Shown piece by piece: positions 7,725 to 16,204 of a DNA stretch of 21,000 nucleotides. The position numbers and the translations under genes were made by a program. How positions within the stretch are numbered: the stretch's first letter is position 1; every line of letters starts with the position of its first letter. The stretch is from JAAYBG01 sp964411675 (GTDB taxonomy: Bacteria > Bacillota_I > Bacilli_A > ML615J-28 > CAG-698). The DNA lies in assembly GCA_964411675.1 (NCBI GenBank), contig CAYPLR010000028.1, positions 1-21,000 of the forward strand. The letters are read 5' to 3'. The notes beneath the pieces were generated by a model. It ran no database searches. It was not told where the DNA came from and saw only the letters and a list, made by a program, of their open reading frames with translations.

Positions 7725-8981
7725 TTAAGCTGTTCTTACTTTCTTTTTAACAAGAATGGGTTCAGCACCAGTTAAAACAACATCTTTCGTAATGATACAC
7801 TTGGAAAGATCTTTTTCTTCAGGGATTCTAAACATGATTTCTAGCATGATGTTTTCAATAATGGCACGTAATCCTCGAGCTCCAGTTTCTTGTGAGTGCG
7901 CCTTTTCAGCAATTGCTTGAATCGCTTCCTCATCAAACTCCAAAGAAACTCCATCCATTTTAAACATTTTCACATATTGTTTTAAAATAGCATTTTTAGG
8001 TTCCTTTAATATTTTCACAAGATCATCTATTTCTAATAATTCAAGAGATGCAATTACTGGTAATCGACCAACTAATTCGGGAATGATTCCATATCGTTTG
8101 ATATCTTCATGAGTCACTAATTTATAAGCTTCTTTCTCGCTTTTGTTTTGCATATTAGCATTCGGATTAAACCCTATTGACTTCTTACCAATTCTAGAAC
8201 TAACGATGCTTGTAATTCCTTCAAATGAACCACCACAAATAAACAATACGTTTGTCGTATCAAAAGGGATAAATTCTTGATGAGGATGTTTTCTTCCACC
8301 ACCAGGAGGAACATTAGCAACTGTTCCTTCTAATATCTTTAGTAGGGCTTGTTGCACACCTTCTCCAGAAACATCACGAGTAATCGAAGGATTTTCTGAT
8401 TTTCGTCCTAATTTATCAAGTTCATCAATATAAATAATTCCTTTTTGGGCCAATTCAACATCATAATCCGCTGCTTGTAATAACTTCAACAATACATTTT
8501 CAACATCTTCACCAACATAGCCTGCTTGTGTCAGGCTTGTTGCATCTGCTATTGCAAATGGAACTTTTAAAATGTGCGCTAATGTTCTTGCAAATAAAGT
8601 TTTACCGCTTCCTGTTGATCCTAATAATAAAATATTGCTTTTCTCTATATCAACATCGCTTGCTTCATATAAATTGTTTTGGATTCGCTTGTAATGATTG
8701 TAAACAGCCACAGACAAAACTTTTTTTGCGTAGTGCTGTCCAATGACATACTCTCCCAAACGGTCATAAATTTGGTGAGGTGTTAAGTCTAAAGCAAATT
8801 TTTGCTTTTCTTCTTTCCCTTGTTCATCAACAAAACCATCTTGTTTGTTAAGGATATGATAGCAAAAATCAACACAAATATCACAGATGTAACAATTGTC
8901 GCCTTCTATCATATGTCTTTCTGATGATTCTGGTAGACCACAAAAAGAACACACCTTTTTTTCATCTGTTTTATCTGTCAT
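7725..8981 (-). CDS. clpX: ATP-dependent Clp protease ATPase subunit ClpX
   Basis: ClpX is an AAA+ unfoldase that recognises tags such as the ssrA tail and feeds substrates to ClpP. The 418-residue protein has an N-terminal C4 zinc finger (C11, C14, C33, C36). It also has Walker A GSTGSGKT (121-128), pore loop GYVG (154-157), Walker B IIYIDE (182-187) and the ClpP-docking IGF loop (269-271). The IGF tripeptide implies a ClpP encoded elsewhere in the genome. The ATG at 8981 is chosen because AGAGGTG precedes it; an in-frame TTG at 8999 would start before that ribosome binding site. It lies 27 bp after tig and 14 bp before the TF-like gene in the same operon. Confidence 0.97.
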   Translation of the reverse strand: MTDKTDEKKVCSFCGLPESSERHMIEGDNCYICDICVDFCYHILNKQDGFVDEQGKEEKQKFALDLTPHQIYDRLGEYVIGQHYAKKVLSVAVYNHYKRIQNNLYEASDVDIEKSNILLLGSTGSGKTLFARTLAHILKVPFAIADATSLTQAGYVGEDVENVLLKLLQAADYDVELAQKGIIYIDELDKLGRKSENPSITRDVSGEGVQQALLKILEGTVANVPPGGGRKHPHQEFIPFDTTNVLFICGGSFEGITSIVSSRIGKKSIGFNPNANMQNKSEKEAYKLVTHEDIKRYGIIPELVGRLPVIASLELLEIDDLVKILKEPKNAILKQYVKMFKMDGVSLEFDEEAIQAIAEKAHSQETGARGLRAIIENIMLEIMFRIPEEKDLSKCIITKDVVLTGAEPILVKKKVRTA

Positions 8982-9008
8982 GGTTTCACCTCTTCTCAAA
9001 ATTTATTT

Positions 9009-10301
9009 TTATAATACATTAACTGCTTTTTCTTTCAATAACTCGATTGTTTTTAATGTTTTAAAGTAATGTTCTACTCTCTCTTTTGGAAAATTCTTTT
9101 CCACAGTAGCGATATCTTGATTATATTGTTTTGCAAGAGCTGTATAATATAATTCATACTCTGTTTTCAATAACTTAACTTTTTCTACTTCAATAATTTT
9201 ACCAATCACTAATTCTTCAAGAACAGATTTAGCTGCTGGTTCTTTCATCAATTCTTTATATTGTTCTAGAGTTGTTCCTTGATAACCAAGTAATTGATCT
9301 GCTGTTAATCCATAAGCTTTTGCTTGTTGTTCAACACGGCCAACCATTTGTTCTAAACGATCCTTAATCATTGTTTCAGGAATAGTAACCTTAGCTTCAG
9401 CGCAAACGGCAGCGATAACATCATCAGTAAATTTGTTATCGTTTGCTTCTTTTTTCTCAATTGCTAGAATACCCTTTAAGTGTTCACGCCAAGTATCCAA
9501 AGAATTAACATTCTCTAATTTTAATTCTTTAAAAAATTCTTCATCTGGAGTTGGTAAAACACGGTGTTTTATTTCATGCAATTTAATTGCAAAGTCAGCA
9601 TCTTTTCCTGCTAATTCTTTCGCTTGATATTCTTCAGGGAACTTAACCTTGATTGTACGGTCTTCTTCTGGTTTCATTCCTAACATTTGTTCTTCAAAAC
9701 CAGGAATGAAGCTACCACTACCGATTTCTAAACTATAATTCTCTGCTTTTCCACCTTCGAATTCAACACCATTGACTGAACCACAGAAATCAAAAACTGC
9801 TGTATGACCATTTTCTAAAGCAACATTCTCAAGTAGTTCAAGTTCACTGCGATTTTTTAATTCGCGAGCAACATAATCATCAATTTCTTTCTCAGTTACT
9901 TCATCAGATTCTTTTTTAACTTCAACACCAAAATATTTTCCTAACTCAACTTCAGGAAATACCTCAACGATTGCTGTATATTTAAATGGTTTATCTTTAC
10001 CTAAGTTTTCAAAATCGATATCGATTTCTGGTTTACCAACTACATTCACTTTTTTACTAATCACTGCTTCTTCATAACTTGAATTTAAAACATTGTCAAT
10101 TGTTTTTTGTAAGATGGCACCTTCACCAAATCTATCTAAATATAGCTTACGAGGAGCTTTTCCTTTACGGAAGCCCTTAATCTCGATATCGGCTAGAATA
10201 CTCTCAAATGACTTTTCGTACTCTTCGTTGAATGCTTCTGCTTCAACATTAATTGTTAACTTAACTTTACTGTTTTCTAATTTCTCTACTTTTACTTTCA
10301 T
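9009..10301 (-). CDS. tig: trigger factor, ribosome-bound chaperone
   Basis: Trigger factor docks at the ribosomal exit tunnel and folds nascent chains, with peptidyl-prolyl isomerase activity. The 430-residue protein has the N-terminal ribosome-binding domain with the full GFRKGKAP signature (43-50). An FKBP-type PPIase domain (about 155-245) and a C-terminal helical chaperone domain (about 250-430) follow. The length is normal. AAGGAG precedes ATG at 8 nt. A promoter with an extended -10 lies just upstream, so tig begins the operon tig-clpX-TF-like-lon. Confidence 0.97.
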   Translation of the reverse strand: MKVKVEKLENSKVKLTINVEAEAFNEEYEKSFESILADIEIKGFRKGKAPRKLYLDRFGEGAILQKTIDNVLNSSYEEAVISKKVNVVGKPEIDIDFENLGKDKPFKYTAIVEVFPEVELGKYFGVEVKKESDEVTEKEIDDYVARELKNRSELELLENVALENGHTAVFDFCGSVNGVEFEGGKAENYSLEIGSGSFIPGFEEQMLGMKPEEDRTIKVKFPEEYQAKELAGKDADFAIKLHEIKHRVLPTPDEEFFKELKLENVNSLDTWREHLKGILAIEKKEANDNKFTDDVIAAVCAEAKVTIPETMIKDRLEQMVGRVEQQAKAYGLTADQLLGYQGTTLEQYKELMKEPAAKSVLEELVIGKIIEVEKVKLLKTEYELYYTALAKQYNQDIATVEKNFPKERVEHYFKTLKTIELLKEKAVNVL

Positions 10302-10326
10302 ACTATTCTCCTTATAATCTTAAATT

Positions 10327-10354
10327 ATTATACCATAAATCTATTTTTTTGCAA
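10327..10354 (-). promoter_or_regulatory. promoter of tig-clpX-lon operon
   Basis: On the minus strand TTGCAA, a 16-nt spacer and TATAAT are seen, with TATGG before the -10. The -10 block is identical over 14 bp to that of secG. No CtsR or HrcA repressor site is visible, so heat control by those factors is not supported. Confidence 0.75.
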
Positions 10355-10375
10355 CGTTTTTACTTTGGAAAAAAG

Positions 10376-10975
10376 TTACACTTCTTCGAAAAATATCATT
10401 TTTATTTTATCTGTTAATTCATTAATAATCTCTTCTGAACTTCCTAATTCATAGAGAGTATCTAGCATCTCTAAAACACGAATTGCAAGAAACTCCTTAT
10501 TAATAACAAATTTGTTTTGTGGAGTAACTAATAATCCTTCCATAAAATTAACTAAGATTAACCCTAGTTTTTCTGTTGTTGTGAGTTTATTTGTAAGACC
10601 AATACTCAAATAACTCAAACCATCTTCGCTATAAAACTCTTTTATCTTCTCATCTAAAAGTATTTTACTCCGTTTAATGATTGACATTCCATAAAAAATA
10701 TCTGAATTTCCTAAGCAAGCTAAAAGTAGATAGTAAAGTCCTGTCCAACTTTCATATTCTTTTTTATTTAATTCTTCCCCTAGAATAATCAATTCATCAT
10801 AATGATTCATATAAAACATACTCATCAACAAATCATCAATTACTTGCGTATCTTGCAGTTCTTCGATTTGTTTCATAATCTCTTCTTTCATCATTATAAT
10901 AGCGTGATAATCTTGATTCTTCTTGTAAGAATTCACAATTTGAATAATTCTAACTTTTTCTTTTGGAAATTTCAT
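10376..10975 (-). CDS. helical protein of unknown function, coupled to the oligopeptidase
   Basis: I do not recognise this 199-residue protein. It is predicted to be all-helical and soluble. Repeated helix pairs such as IDDLLMSMFYMNHYDELIIL suggest a TPR-like solenoid. No metal site, signal peptide or membrane segment is visible. AAGGTGA precedes the ATG, and its first two bases belong to the TAA stop of the upstream peptidase gene. The two genes are therefore coupled, 9 nt apart. No convincing terminator follows; tig has its own promoter. Confidence 0.85.
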   Translation of the reverse strand: MKFPKEKVRIIQIVNSYKKNQDYHAIIMMKEEIMKQIEELQDTQVIDDLLMSMFYMNHYDELIILGEELNKKEYESWTGLYYLLLACLGNSDIFYGMSIIKRSKILLDEKIKEFYSEDGLSYLSIGLTNKLTTTEKLGLILVNFMEGLLVTPQNKFVINKEFLAIRVLEMLDTLYELGSSEEIINELTDKIKMIFFEEV

Positions 10976-10984
10976 ATGTTCACC

Positions 10985-12679
10985 TTACGATAGTTTAGTT
11001 TTATCGAAAGTATCAAGCCATGCTTTTAGTTCTTTCACTGTCTTCTTAATCGTACCATCAATAAATGGATTATCTAGTTTTGCTACATCCAACAATTCAA
11101 TAAATGTTTTACTACCACCTGCAGAACATAAGCGATAGTAATCTGCCCATGCTTGTTCGTGGTTTTCACGGTTTTTAATCCAAAATTGATGCGCACAAAC
11201 TTGTGCTAAGGTGTAATCGATGTAATAGAAAGGGGTTTGGAAAATATGTCCTTGCCTTAGCCAATAATTACCTTCATCAGCAAACTTATTTTCATATACT
11301 TTATATGGCATATATTTCTTTTCAATTTCTCTCCAAGCTGCTTTCCTTTGTTTTGGTGTCCATTGTGGATTCTCATAAACAGCATGTTGGAATTCATCTA
11401 CCGTAACACCATAGGGAATAAACGTAATGGATGAAGTTAGATGAGAGTACTTATACTTGTCAGTATCTTCTTTAAAAAAGGAATCAATCCACGGCCAAGC
11501 AAAAAATTCCATACTCATCGAGTGAATTTCACATGCTTCTAAGGTAGGCCACATGTATTCAGGAATGATAAAATTACGACTGGAATATACTTGGAAAGCA
11601 TGACCTGCTTCGTGAGTTAAAACACCAACATCACCACTAGTACCATTAAAATTAGCAAAGATAAATGGCGATTGAAAATCATTAAAATAAGTACAATATC
11701 CTCCACCACGTTTCCCTGGTTTTGCATCTAAATCCATCAATTCACGATCAGTCATAAAATCAATGAATTCCCCTGTTTCTTTACTCATTTCATGATACAT
11801 CTTTTTCGCTTGTTCTACTTGCCACTCACGATTACCCTTTGGCTTTGGATTTCCACTCATAAAATCTAAACCCAAATCATAGCTTTTAAGATCATCAAGT
11901 TGTAATCTTTTTCGTTTATCTTCGATGATTTCTTTTACAACTGGTACTAAGTCTTCATAAACTTGCTTACGATAATTCGCCACCATTTGATCATTATAAT
12001 CGCTACGATCTAAACGGGCATAGCCTAAAGGAATATAATTAGCAAATCCTAATTTCTTGGCAATCATATCTCTTAATTTAACTAAAGAATCATAAATCGT
12101 ATCAAACTCTTGAACATGATCTTCAAAAAAGTGGAAAACTGCTGTTTCTGCATCTTTTCTAATACTACGTTCGGGCGAACTAAGATAAGGTGTCATTTGA
12201 GGTAAATTATTAACTTTACCAGCAAATTCAATCTTAGCACTAGCGATTAATTTATCATATTTTGTTACTAATTTATTTTCTTCTTGTAAGTCCTCAATAA
12301 TTTCTGGTTTAAATGTTTTTAATGATGTCCTTACGCTATTAAAAAGCTTCTTGCCATATTTTTCTTCTAGTTGTTTGATTAATGGGCAACTTACTAATGC
12401 TATGGATAATTTATTGACATAGCTTTCATATATAGGTAGATTTTCATCGAAGAATGATTGCTCGTTTTCATAAAATTCATCATTGGTATTGATACTATGG
12501 CGAACATAAACTAGCGATTCCATGGTACTTACTGTTCTTCTAACCTTATTAATTGATTCAAAAGCAAGAGATACTTCTTCTAAATCAGTAGATTTTTCAA
12601 CAACTTTAATTGTCTCTAAGAATTGTTTTTCAATTTCTTGCATGTTGGGTCTTACATATGGATATTCATTAAATTTCAT
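10985..12679 (-). CDS. M3-family oligoendopeptidase (zinc metallopeptidase)
   Basis: This is a cytosolic zinc peptidase of the M3 (PepF/oligoendopeptidase F) family that cleaves short peptides, such as those released by Lon and Clp proteases. The 564-residue protein carries the zinc motif HEAGH at 356-360 (general base E357). The third ligand is E384 in EACEIHSMSMEFF, 24 residues after the second histidine, as the family requires. An N-terminal helical region (1-200) is typical. No signal peptide is present. GAGAGGAAAA precedes the ATG. It has its own extended -10 promoter and is coupled to the next gene. Confidence 0.93.
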   Translation of the reverse strand: MKFNEYPYVRPNMQEIEKQFLETIKVVEKSTDLEEVSLAFESINKVRRTVSTMESLVYVRHSINTNDEFYENEQSFFDENLPIYESYVNKLSIALVSCPLIKQLEEKYGKKLFNSVRTSLKTFKPEIIEDLQEENKLVTKYDKLIASAKIEFAGKVNNLPQMTPYLSSPERSIRKDAETAVFHFFEDHVQEFDTIYDSLVKLRDMIAKKLGFANYIPLGYARLDRSDYNDQMVANYRKQVYEDLVPVVKEIIEDKRKRLQLDDLKSYDLGLDFMSGNPKPKGNREWQVEQAKKMYHEMSKETGEFIDFMTDRELMDLDAKPGKRGGGYCTYFNDFQSPFIFANFNGTSGDVGVLTHEAGHAFQVYSSRNFIIPEYMWPTLEACEIHSMSMEFFAWPWIDSFFKEDTDKYKYSHLTSSITFIPYGVTVDEFQHAVYENPQWTPKQRKAAWREIEKKYMPYKVYENKFADEGNYWLRQGHIFQTPFYYIDYTLAQVCAHQFWIKNRENHEQAWADYYRLCSAGGSKTFIELLDVAKLDNPFIDGTIKKTVKELKAWLDTFDKTKLS

Positions 12680-12704
12680 ATTGATTTTCCTCTCTTATTC
12701 TTAT

Positions 12705-12715
12705 ATTATATCATA
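12705..12715 (-). promoter_or_regulatory. extended -10 promoter of the M3 peptidase gene
   Basis: TATGATATAAT on the minus strand lies 26 bp upstream of the ATG. No convincing -35 is visible at the normal distance, so the TGn extension probably carries recognition. Confidence 0.65.
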
Positions 12716-12758
12716 CTTTCAAATGATTTTACTCTTTAATACTCACTTGATGAAAAGT

Positions 12759-12777
12759 GGTATTCCTATGGAATACC
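12759..12777. repeat. perfect hairpin after the SGNH hydrolase gene
   Basis: GGTATTCC-tat-GGAATACC is a perfect 8-bp inverted repeat with a 3-nt loop, 7 bp after the stop at 12784. On the minus strand only ACTTTTC follows, so it is a weak terminator or an mRNA-stabilising hairpin. Confidence 0.55.
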
Positions 12778-12783
12778 TACCTT

Positions 12784-14091
12784 CTATTTTTTATTTAGTT
12801 CATGGACAAGACTTCGATAAAATACATCACCAATCTGCATATACCCTGCCATACTTGGATGTACTCCATTGGTTCCAATCATTTCTGTTATATTTGATCG
12901 GGCATTAACAGGTTGAGCAACCATTGGCATATTGTATTCGCTATCAAATTGGGCTTTCACATCAAGATATAAACAGAATTCTCGATATTTTTCACTGAGG
13001 CATAATTCTTCTAACCATTGATTATATTTGAATGCCGTTGTTACCGTTCCATACATATCACTATAGGGGCCTTTTGCTCCATAGTTATTGGCTATCCCCC
13101 CATTAACTGAATTAATTTGAATCCCCATACACCTAATTTGACATTGAGGAAAATCTTGATGGATTTTATCTATCAATGTTGTAGCATATTGTTGATGAAT
13201 GGAAAAATCTCGGTTGTATGGTGTGTGTAAGCCATTCCAAGTCAGTAAAATATATACAAAATCAGGAACCACAAAATCATTCATACGAATATAATTTTTA
13301 AAATCGATGTCTCTTATTTCTTCATTCCAGAAAGGATTGCCACTTTCAAAAGTAAAACCTTTTGAAATAATGTCCTCTTGATGAAATGCATTTGACTCAT
13401 GTACAAATCGTTCAGAGATTTGTGGAGCAATTTCTTTGTGACCTTGTCCTCGTTTAAATTTTAAACGCTTTTCCGTAATGGTTTCCAAAATCCAAAGATT
13501 ACCACTATTCATCCAAATACTATGTTGATCGGCTTCAGTCTTATTATGTTTCTCAACATCAATCCAAATGCTAGATGTTTTACTAGGTAGTGAGTTTGTA
13601 CAAAAACTTTTCCACTGCCAACTACCATATCCTTCATAGCCAATGATGTCTTCTCCAACTTGGCTTTTACACAAACCCATGAGATTTATTTTTTTTGAAT
13701 AGCCTAGGCCTGTAGGAAGACCTCCTTGGTGACAGTAGCGACGATATCCCTCTTTAATCCAATATCCAGCTGCAGTCAAACTATCACCAATGCATAGAAT
13801 ATTTACCTTTTTTTGAGGTTCTTGTGGTTTATTTACAATTAAAATTGTTTTGCTACTCTCAACAATCTCACCATCATCATTGACAAGGTCAATTTTCATT
13901 TCATACTCACCAACATCTTTTTCTTCTGGTAAAAACATGAAATAGCGAGGAAATGGCTTTCCTTTATCACAACTGACTTTTATGAAATAACGATAAGGGT
14001 TAATTGCCTTAACAATTCCTCGATAGAATAGTTCAAAACGATCCCCAACCACTAAATAGTATTTTTTTGCAAGAAACAAGATGTGATTCAT
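12784..14091 (-). CDS. SGNH/GDSL hydrolase family protein
   Basis: This is a probable esterase or deacetylase of the SGNH fold; the substrate is unknown. The 435-residue protein has a beta-rich N-terminal domain (1-90). Block I follows as ILCIGDSLTAAG, with nucleophile S104. A large insertion (about 125-265) comes next, then LLTWNGLH as the Asn block, and finally TNGVHPSMAGY with catalytic H411. The usual Asp of the DxxH pair is Asn (N408). There is no signal peptide, so a cytosolic role is likely. TTGAGGT precedes the ATG; it sits in the palindrome AGGTATACCT. The gene follows the tRNA-Arg by 21 bp and may be read from the tRNA promoter. Confidence 0.85.
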   Translation of the reverse strand: MNHILFLAKKYYLVVGDRFELFYRGIVKAINPYRYFIKVSCDKGKPFPRYFMFLPEEKDVGEYEMKIDLVNDDGEIVESSKTILIVNKPQEPQKKVNILCIGDSLTAAGYWIKEGYRRYCHQGGLPTGLGYSKKINLMGLCKSQVGEDIIGYEGYGSWQWKSFCTNSLPSKTSSIWIDVEKHNKTEADQHSIWMNSGNLWILETITEKRLKFKRGQGHKEIAPQISERFVHESNAFHQEDIISKGFTFESGNPFWNEEIRDIDFKNYIRMNDFVVPDFVYILLTWNGLHTPYNRDFSIHQQYATTLIDKIHQDFPQCQIRCMGIQINSVNGGIANNYGAKGPYSDMYGTVTTAFKYNQWLEELCLSEKYREFCLYLDVKAQFDSEYNMPMVAQPVNARSNITEMIGTNGVHPSMAGYMQIGDVFYRSLVHELNKK

Positions 14092-14112
14092 AGGTATACC
14101 TCAAATTAAAAA

Positions 14113-14189
14113 TGGCGTCCTGGAAGAGATTCGAACCCTCGACCTACAGCTTAGGAGGCTGTTGCTCTATCCAGCTGAGCTACCAGGAC
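14113..14189 (-). tRNA. tRNA-Arg (anticodon CCU)
   Basis: The 77-nt cloverleaf reads completely. The acceptor stem is GTCCTGG/CCAGGAC with discriminator G, and CCA is encoded. The D arm has GCTC/GAGC. The anticodon stem ACAGC/GCTGT encloses loop CTCCTAA with anticodon CCT. The T-arm loop is TTCGAAT. It decodes AGG. It has its own promoter and is followed by the SGNH gene with no terminator between. Confidence 0.97.
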
Positions 14190-14199
14190 ATACCAAGTT

Positions 14200-14210
14200 A
14201 TTATATCATA
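14200..14210 (-). promoter_or_regulatory. extended -10 promoter of tRNA-Arg
   Basis: TATGATATAAT on the minus strand lies 10 bp before the mature tRNA 5' end, leaving a very short 5' leader. The -35 is poor. Confidence 0.7.
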
Positions 14211-14238
14211 AAAACATCTGAAAATGAAATAGATTGCA

Positions 14239-14265
14239 TAAAAAAAGGGCAAATTATTGTCCTTT
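14239..14265 (-). terminator. probable intrinsic terminator of the XRE gene
   Basis: Minus-strand AAAGGAC...GCCCTTT, with one A-C mismatch, is followed by a run of T (seven in a row counting the stem). It lies 22 bp after the stop of the regulator gene at 14288. Confidence 0.6.
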
Positions 14266-14287
14266 CTTTATTCTGTTTATCGTTCTT

Positions 14288-14941
14288 CTAATTCTTTGCA
14301 ATTCTTATTTCATTCAAAATATCATAATCAAGCACACCACAAACAACTGCATTTTCAATTAACTCTATAAAACCATATCCTGATCCTACTAACTGAATTA
14401 ATAATTTTCTATCTAATTGCTGCTCCATAATTTTATCTAGAATAACATATTTCGCATCTTCTGTTAGGAAAGGAATTAATTTATTTAAAATAAGACTATC
14501 GACCTTTTGAAAATTTGCTTTTTCTAATAAGGTATATATTTTATCATCGTTGATAAATTCTGATAGTTCAAGAATATTGGAGATATCAATTCCTTGTTCC
14601 GATAAAACTTCTGCAATTTTATCCATCGTGGTTGGTTTTACATAAGGAGCGACATTCATCACTTCTTCCATTTGTACTTGCTTTGGTAAAATTTCTTTAT
14701 TCAAAAGCAGTTTTGTTTCTGTATTAGTAGCTCCACTACAAAGAATTAATTCATCAACCGTAGTATGGAAAATTTCTGCCATTCTTATGATTGTTTCAAG
14801 ATCAGGAAAGGCATTTCCACACTCATAATTTGATATTGCTTGCCTCGTAAATCCAAGTAAATCCGCTAAACTAGATTGTGACATATCTTGTTCTTTTCTT
14901 TTTCTAGATAGGGTAGCTCCAAATTTCTTTACATCAAACAT
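14288..14941 (-). CDS. XRE-family transcriptional regulator
   Basis: The 217-residue DNA-binding protein has an N-terminal Cro/CI-type helix-turn-helix (about 7-62, with SQSSLADLLGFTRQAISNYECG). A C-terminal helical domain (about 95-215) is built of short repeated helices, such as LILNKLIPFLTEDAKYVILD, and probably serves for dimerisation or ligand sensing. No membrane segment is present. TTGAGGTGATACA precedes the ATG. A TATAAT -10 lies 22 bp upstream. It is transcribed alone, and targets cannot be read from the sequence. Confidence 0.9.
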   Translation of the reverse strand: MFDVKKFGATLSRKRKEQDMSQSSLADLLGFTRQAISNYECGNAFPDLETIIRMAEIFHTTVDELILCSGATNTETKLLLNKEILPKQVQMEEVMNVAPYVKPTTMDKIAEVLSEQGIDISNILELSEFINDDKIYTLLEKANFQKVDSLILNKLIPFLTEDAKYVILDKIMEQQLDRKLLIQLVGSGYGFIELIENAVVCGVLDYDILNEIRIAKN

Positions 14942-14962
14942 TGTATCACCTCAAGTGTTTTC

Positions 14963-14968
14963 ATTATA
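14963..14968 (-). promoter_or_regulatory. -10 box of the XRE gene promoter
   Basis: TATAAT on the minus strand in TTGTTATAATG, 22 bp before the ATG. No clear -35 is present at 17 nt. Confidence 0.5.
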
Positions 14969-15032
14969 ACAAAGATTATTCTATTTATAAAGCAATGATT
15001 TGTTGCAATATTGCTGGTTTTCCTATTTCAAT

Positions 15033-15062
15033 AAAAAAGGCCAAATTTTCTTTTGGTCTTTT
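15033..15062 (-). terminator. intrinsic terminator
   Basis: An 11-bp stem (AAAAGACCAAA with TTTGGCCTTTT on the minus strand, one G-U or mismatch) encloses a 6-nt loop and is followed by T6. It may end the XRE-PAP2 transcript or a small transcript from 15.1-15.3 kb. It could also work weakly on the plus strand. Confidence 0.65.
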
Positions 15063-15093
15063 GTTTAACAATTAGGGCTTACTAAAAATAATT

Positions 15094-15183
15094 CTACCCT
15101 TTGACCGACTGTTTAGAAGAACATCCGCCGCTTTTTAAACTGTTTTCAGGTCCTTTTTGTTGATTCCTTTTAATTTTATTCAT
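15094..15183 (-). CDS. candidate 29-residue peptide ORF, or a gene remnant
   Basis: This small ORF begins MNKIKRNQQK and ends SGGCSSKQSVKG. It is basic, with one cysteine. The frame stays open for about 20 codons upstream of the ATG. No Shine-Dalgarno precedes the ATG, so it may equally be the C-terminal scrap of a decayed gene. Its codons are richer in G and C than the surroundings. The terminator at 15033-15062 follows after 31 bp. The family is unknown. Confidence 0.25.
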   Translation of the reverse strand: MNKIKRNQQKGPENSLKSGGCSSKQSVKG

Positions 15184-15266
15184 GTATTTATTATAAATAT
15201 TAATCTGACAATTTTGAAAGAGCAAATCAAACCTATTTATTCAATATGGCAAGGGACTACTAAAAC

Positions 15267-15318
15267 ATACAATTCGTACCAACGCCATATTTTTCGTATT
15301 CCTACTAAAAAGTTCGTA
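15267..15318 (-). repeat. TACGAA direct-repeat array, copy 1 (possible IS-end relic)
   Basis: On the minus strand three TACGAA motifs occur at exact 20-bp steps (plus-strand TTCGTA at 15273, 15293 and 15313). The outer units TACGAACTTTT and TACGAATTGTAT recur exactly in copy 2 at 17357. Repeated terminal motifs of this spacing resemble the multiple end repeats of IS21-family elements, but no transposase is present. Confidence 0.55.
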
Positions 15319-15453
15319 TCCTAAATTATAAATAATTCAAAGTGTTACTTAAAATAATCTAAAGGTTTAGTACATACACAAATTTATAATACATATAACT
15401 CCATCTATATTTCACATACTATCTTATTAGTTTAGCTCTTTTTTATATGGGTA

Positions 15454-16128
15454 CTATTCTATTAGATACTGAGCTCTTTTTTGATAATTATTTATTAATA
15501 AATCAAAAAATTGATACATATTGATTAAAGAAATACTTATTATTATTCCACCTACGATATCAGTTAACCAATGTACTCCCGATAGTATACGCCCGATTAC
15601 CATAAATATAATGAAAAGGGCTTGAATAATAATCAAATCAACTCTATTATGTATTTTTATACAATACTTATTTGTTTGATAGATAGAAGTAATCATAAAA
15701 CATAATACAAGGATGGTTGTAGATGAAGGATAGGATGCTTCTAAATAACCAGTGATCGATACTGGTCTTCTATTAATCACAAAATATTCAAAGAACATGT
15801 AAACCCCAAAGGTAATAAGATATAAAATACCTAATGATAAAATATTACTGTCTACTTTAAATATATTCTTCCTTTTTATCCATTGAATTAATCCAACAAG
15901 CCCATAAATAAATCCTATCATTATTGGAACAATTCCTGCCCAATCTGTAAGTTCATACATTAAAAAATTGGTACTTGTTATATGGTAGAAAAACTTGTTT
16001 ACATGAGAAAATCCTACCATTGAGTCATTTGGTCCAATGTTATCTGTATCAACTTCTTTCACAAGAATTGTATAAACAATAAAAATAATTAAAGTTATCA
16101 ATGCGATGTATAAATGTGTTTTTTTCAT
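15454..16128 (-). CDS. PAP2-superfamily membrane phosphatase-like protein
   Basis: This is probably a lipid or undecaprenyl phosphate phosphatase-like membrane protein. The 224-residue sequence has about six membrane helices. The PAP2 motifs are partly kept. RRP is at 120-122, though the usual Lys seven residues before its Arg is E114. YPSSTT at 133-138 replaces PSGH, so the motif-2 His is missing. GRILSGVHWLTD at 179-190 supplies R180, the nucleophile H186 and D190. GGAGG precedes the ATG at 7 nt. It lies 77 bp downstream of the membrane XRE gene and is probably cotranscribed. Activity is uncertain given the motif changes. Confidence 0.85.
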   Translation of the reverse strand: MKKTHLYIALITLIIFIVYTILVKEVDTDNIGPNDSMVGFSHVNKFFYHITSTNFLMYELTDWAGIVPIMIGFIYGLVGLIQWIKRKNIFKVDSNILSLGILYLITFGVYMFFEYFVINRRPVSITGYLEASYPSSTTILVLCFMITSIYQTNKYCIKIHNRVDLIIIQALFIIFMVIGRILSGVHWLTDIVGGIIISISLINMYQFFDLLINNYQKRAQYLIE

Positions 16129-16204
16129 TTTAATGCCTCCAATTTCTTAAATCATATATTCAACTATTAGAAATTGGTAGCAACGATTATTCACATGAAG
16201 ACAC

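Larger units (their letters stand above)
14969..15453. other. 485-bp gene-poor interval
   Basis: No ORF of normal size is present. It holds a terminator (15033-15062), a 29-codon candidate ORF (15094-15183) and the first TACGAA repeat array (15267-15318). A lone TATAAT lies on the minus strand at 15325-15330. The composition is very AT-rich and resembles decayed insertion DNA. Confidence 0.6.

Noticed and set aside
8982..8999. Upstream TTG start for clpX
   Set aside because: The Shine-Dalgarno AGAGGTG lies inside that extension and fits the ATG at 8981.
4253..10354. CtsR or CIRCE heat-shock control of the tig-clpX-lon operon
   Set aside because: No tandem GGTCAAA heptads or TTAGCACTC-N9-GAGTGCTAA were found at the promoter or in the gaps.
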